DNA of 15,718 bases from assembly GCA_045541535.1 (NCBI GenBank), contig JAZQJG010000074.1:1-15718 (forward strand), written 5' to 3'. The notes below the pieces were generated by a model that had not been told where the DNA came from, searched no databases, and worked only from the letters and a program-made list of their open reading frames with translations. Shown here piece after piece: positions 15,102 to 15,718 of this stretch. The first letter of the stretch is position 1; the number at the start of each line of letters is the position of its first letter. This DNA is from Firm-08 sp045541535 (GTDB lineage: Bacteria > Bacillota > Clostridia > Oscillospirales > QAKW01). The position numbers were made by a program, and so were the translations under genes.

Positions 15102-15139
15102 AAAAAGTTCTTGACACCTCATTTTAATTGTGGTATTAT
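15092..15139 (+). promoter_or_regulatory. Strong sigma-A promoter with UP-like A-tracts for the tRNA operon
   Basis: Perfect -35 TTGACA (15111-15116), an exact 17-base spacer, and -10 TATTAT (15134-15139) preceded by TGG, giving an extended -10. Immediately upstream, 15092-15110 holds two A-tracts (AAAAA and AAAAAA), like the UP elements of stable-RNA promoters. The first tRNA begins 15 bases after the -10. Confidence 0.9.
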
Positions 15140-15154
15140 ATTTGAGCATTGTGT

Positions 15155-15228
15155 GCAGGTGTAGTTCAATGGTAGAACGCTAGCCTTCCAAGCTGGACAC
15201 GTGGGTTCGATTCCCATCACCTGCTCCA
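15155..15228 (+). tRNA. tRNA-Gly (anticodon UCC)
   Basis: Cloverleaf of 74 bases: acceptor arms GCAGGTG/CACCTGC pair perfectly, the D arm is GTTC/GAAC, and the anticodon stem CTAGC/GCTGG carries loop CTTCCAA with anticodon TCC. The T stem GTGGG/CCCAT carries loop TTCGATT, the discriminator base is T, and CCA is encoded. It is the first gene of the tRNA operon, and reads GGA/GGG codons. Confidence 0.97.
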
Positions 15229-15236
15229 ACAGGTAT

Positions 15237-15313
<77 letters not shown>

Positions 15314-15317
15314 ATAT

Positions 15318-15395
15318 GGTGGGTGTAGTTCAGTTGGTTAGAGCGCCAGATTGTGGCTCTGGAAATCGTGGGTTCGAGTCCCATCATCCACCCCA
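15318..15395 (+). tRNA. tRNA-His (anticodon GUG) with encoded G-1
   Basis: Acceptor GTGGGTG (from 15319) pairs with CATCCAC; base 15318 is G and faces the discriminator C at 15392, giving the G-1/C73 pair that marks histidine tRNAs. Anticodon stem CCAGA/TCTGG has loop TTGTGGC with anticodon GTG. T stem GTGGG/CCCAT has loop TTCGAGT. CCA is encoded at 15393-15395. Confidence 0.97.
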
Positions 15396-15398
15396 TTT

Positions 15399-15434
15399 CA
15401 TATCAAAGTGGATTTCGTATCGAAATCCACTTTG
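15399..15434. repeat. Solitary hairpin between tRNA-His and tRNA-Gln, resembling the downstream array units
   Basis: A perfect 14-bp stem with arms CAAAGTGGATTTCG (15404-15417) and CGAAATCCACTTTG (15421-15434) around a 3-base loop TAT. CATATCA (15399-15405) precedes and overlaps the left arm, close to the CATATCAT linker of the array at 15556-15718. No U-tract follows, so it should not stop transcription; it would be part of the tRNA precursor. Confidence 0.75.
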
Positions 15435-15440
15435 TACTAC

Positions 15441-15517
15441 TGGGATATAGCCAAGTCGGTAAGGCAACGGACTTTGACTCCGTCATTCCGCAGGTTCGAG
15501 TCCTGCTATCCCAACCA
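15441..15517 (+). tRNA. tRNA-Gln (anticodon UUG)
   Basis: Acceptor TGGGATA/TATCCCA pairs perfectly, with a U1-A72 end typical of bacterial glutamine tRNAs. D arm GCC/GGC, and anticodon stem ACGGA/TCCGT has loop CTTTGAC with anticodon TTG. T stem GCAGG/CCTGC has loop TTCGAGT, the discriminator base is A, and CCA is encoded. Its final A is the first base of the terminator's A-run. Confidence 0.96.
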
Positions 15518-15553
15518 AAAAATTCGACAAGTTTCAACTTGTCGAATTTTTTT
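15517..15553 (+). terminator. Intrinsic terminator of the tRNA operon
   Basis: Arms AAAAAATTCGACAAG (15517-15531) and CTTGTCGAATTTTTT (15538-15552) form a 15-bp stem around TTTCAA, ending in a run of seven T (15547-15553). It directly follows the tRNA-Gln CCA. A-run and T-run on opposite sides would also let it work against minus-strand transcription from the array side. Confidence 0.88.
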
Positions 15554-15555
15554 AT

Positions 15556-15718
15556 CCAAGCCGCAGGCTTGGCATATCATCACCGCGCGAAGCGTGGTGC
15601 ATATCATCAGCCCCTTTGGGGCTGTATCTCATCACGCTTTAGCGTGCATCTATCTGCGGCTTGATGATATACAACACTTCGTGTTGGTGATATGCAATTC
15701 CTGCGGAATTGATGATAT
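15556..15718. repeat. Array of short hairpins joined by CATATCAT / GATGATAT linkers (continues past the window edge)
   Basis: Hairpins in order: CCAAGCC-gca-GGCTTGG (15556-15572); CACCGCGC-gaa-GCGTGGTG (15581-15599, one G-U pair); CAGCCCC-ttt-GGGGCTG (15608-15624); CACGC-ttta-GCGTG (15633-15646); half unit TGCGGCTTG (15655-15663); CAACAC-ttc-GTGTTG (15672-15686); CAATTCC-tgc-GGAATTG (15695-15711). Linkers on the left are CATATCAT (15573-15580 and 15600-15607), TATCTCAT (15625-15632) and CATCTATC (15647-15654). On the right they are GATGATAT (15663-15670), GTGATATG (15687-15694) and GATGATAT (15711-15718). Stem sequences differ completely while pairing is kept. No protein gene is credible here. 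The function is unknown. Confidence 0.85.

Noticed and set aside
13720..15117. 465-residue minus-strand frame opposite the Clp ATPase gene
   Set aside because: Shadow of the Clp ATPase coding sequence. It has no ribosome site and no recognisable domain, and it extends into the hairpin after the gene.
15404..15434. Intrinsic terminator between tRNA-His and tRNA-Gln
   Set aside because: The stem is strong but no T-run follows on the plus strand, and tRNA-Gln directly after it has no promoter of its own.
15353..15664. 103-residue plus-strand frame across tRNA-His, tRNA-Gln and the hairpin array
   Set aside because: It runs through two tRNA genes and a terminator and lacks a ribosome site; it cannot be a protein gene in this context.
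15556..15718. CRISPR array
   Set aside because: Spacing is too short (about 25 nt), the repeated part is only about 8 nt and changes orientation, and the intervening parts are palindromes and not unique spacers. No cas genes are seen.

Overview
The window reads as a chromosomal, mostly housekeeping segment of a Gram-positive anaerobe, most likely class Clostridia (Bacillota). The reasons are the tight operon packing, GGAGG-type ribosome sites, sigma-A style promoters, a PF06838 methionine gamma-lyase family protein, a YozG-like regulator paired with DUF2975, a DUF5711 protein, an ECF transporter core and a ClpE-type ATPase. I cannot place it at genus level from sequence alone.

Layout. 1-1512 (+): the 3' end of rpe (ribulose-phosphate 3-epimerase), then a PLP enzyme of the methionine gamma-lyase/'aluminium resistance' family. 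A bidirectional hairpin terminator (1516-1551) separates this pair from a convergent minus-strand operon. 3803-1553 (-): promoter, DUF2975 membrane protein, small Cro/C1-type regulator, DUF4173 membrane protein. 3751-3942: a divergent control region with an inverted repeat between the two promoters. 3943-15054 (+): a long, nearly gapless gene string, ruvC-ruvA-ruvB (Holliday junction processing), a COG1092-type SAM methyltransferase, ecfA1-ecfA2-ecfT (vitamin/metal uptake energising module), truA (tRNA pseudouridine 38-40), a DUF5711 membrane-anchored protein, cvpA-like, pgsA (phosphatidylglycerophosphate synthase) and a ClpE/ClpC-type Clp ATPase. 15111-15553 (+): a four-gene tRNA operon, Gly(UCC)-Arg(UCU)-His(GUG)-Gln(UUG), with its own strong promoter and terminator and with CCA encoded in every gene.

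The most unusual sequence is at the right edge (15556-15718). It is an array of short hairpins, different in sequence but alike in build (perfect or nearly perfect stems, mostly 3-nt loops), spaced about 25 nt apart by a conserved CATATCAT-like linker. The linker flips to GATGATAT halfway along, at a half unit that is an inverted copy of the first hairpin. A probable lone member lies between tRNA-His and tRNA-Gln. The array runs off the window, so its full extent is unknown. The protein-coding genes are otherwise conventional; the DUF4173, DUF2975 and DUF5711 proteins are the functionally unknown ones.
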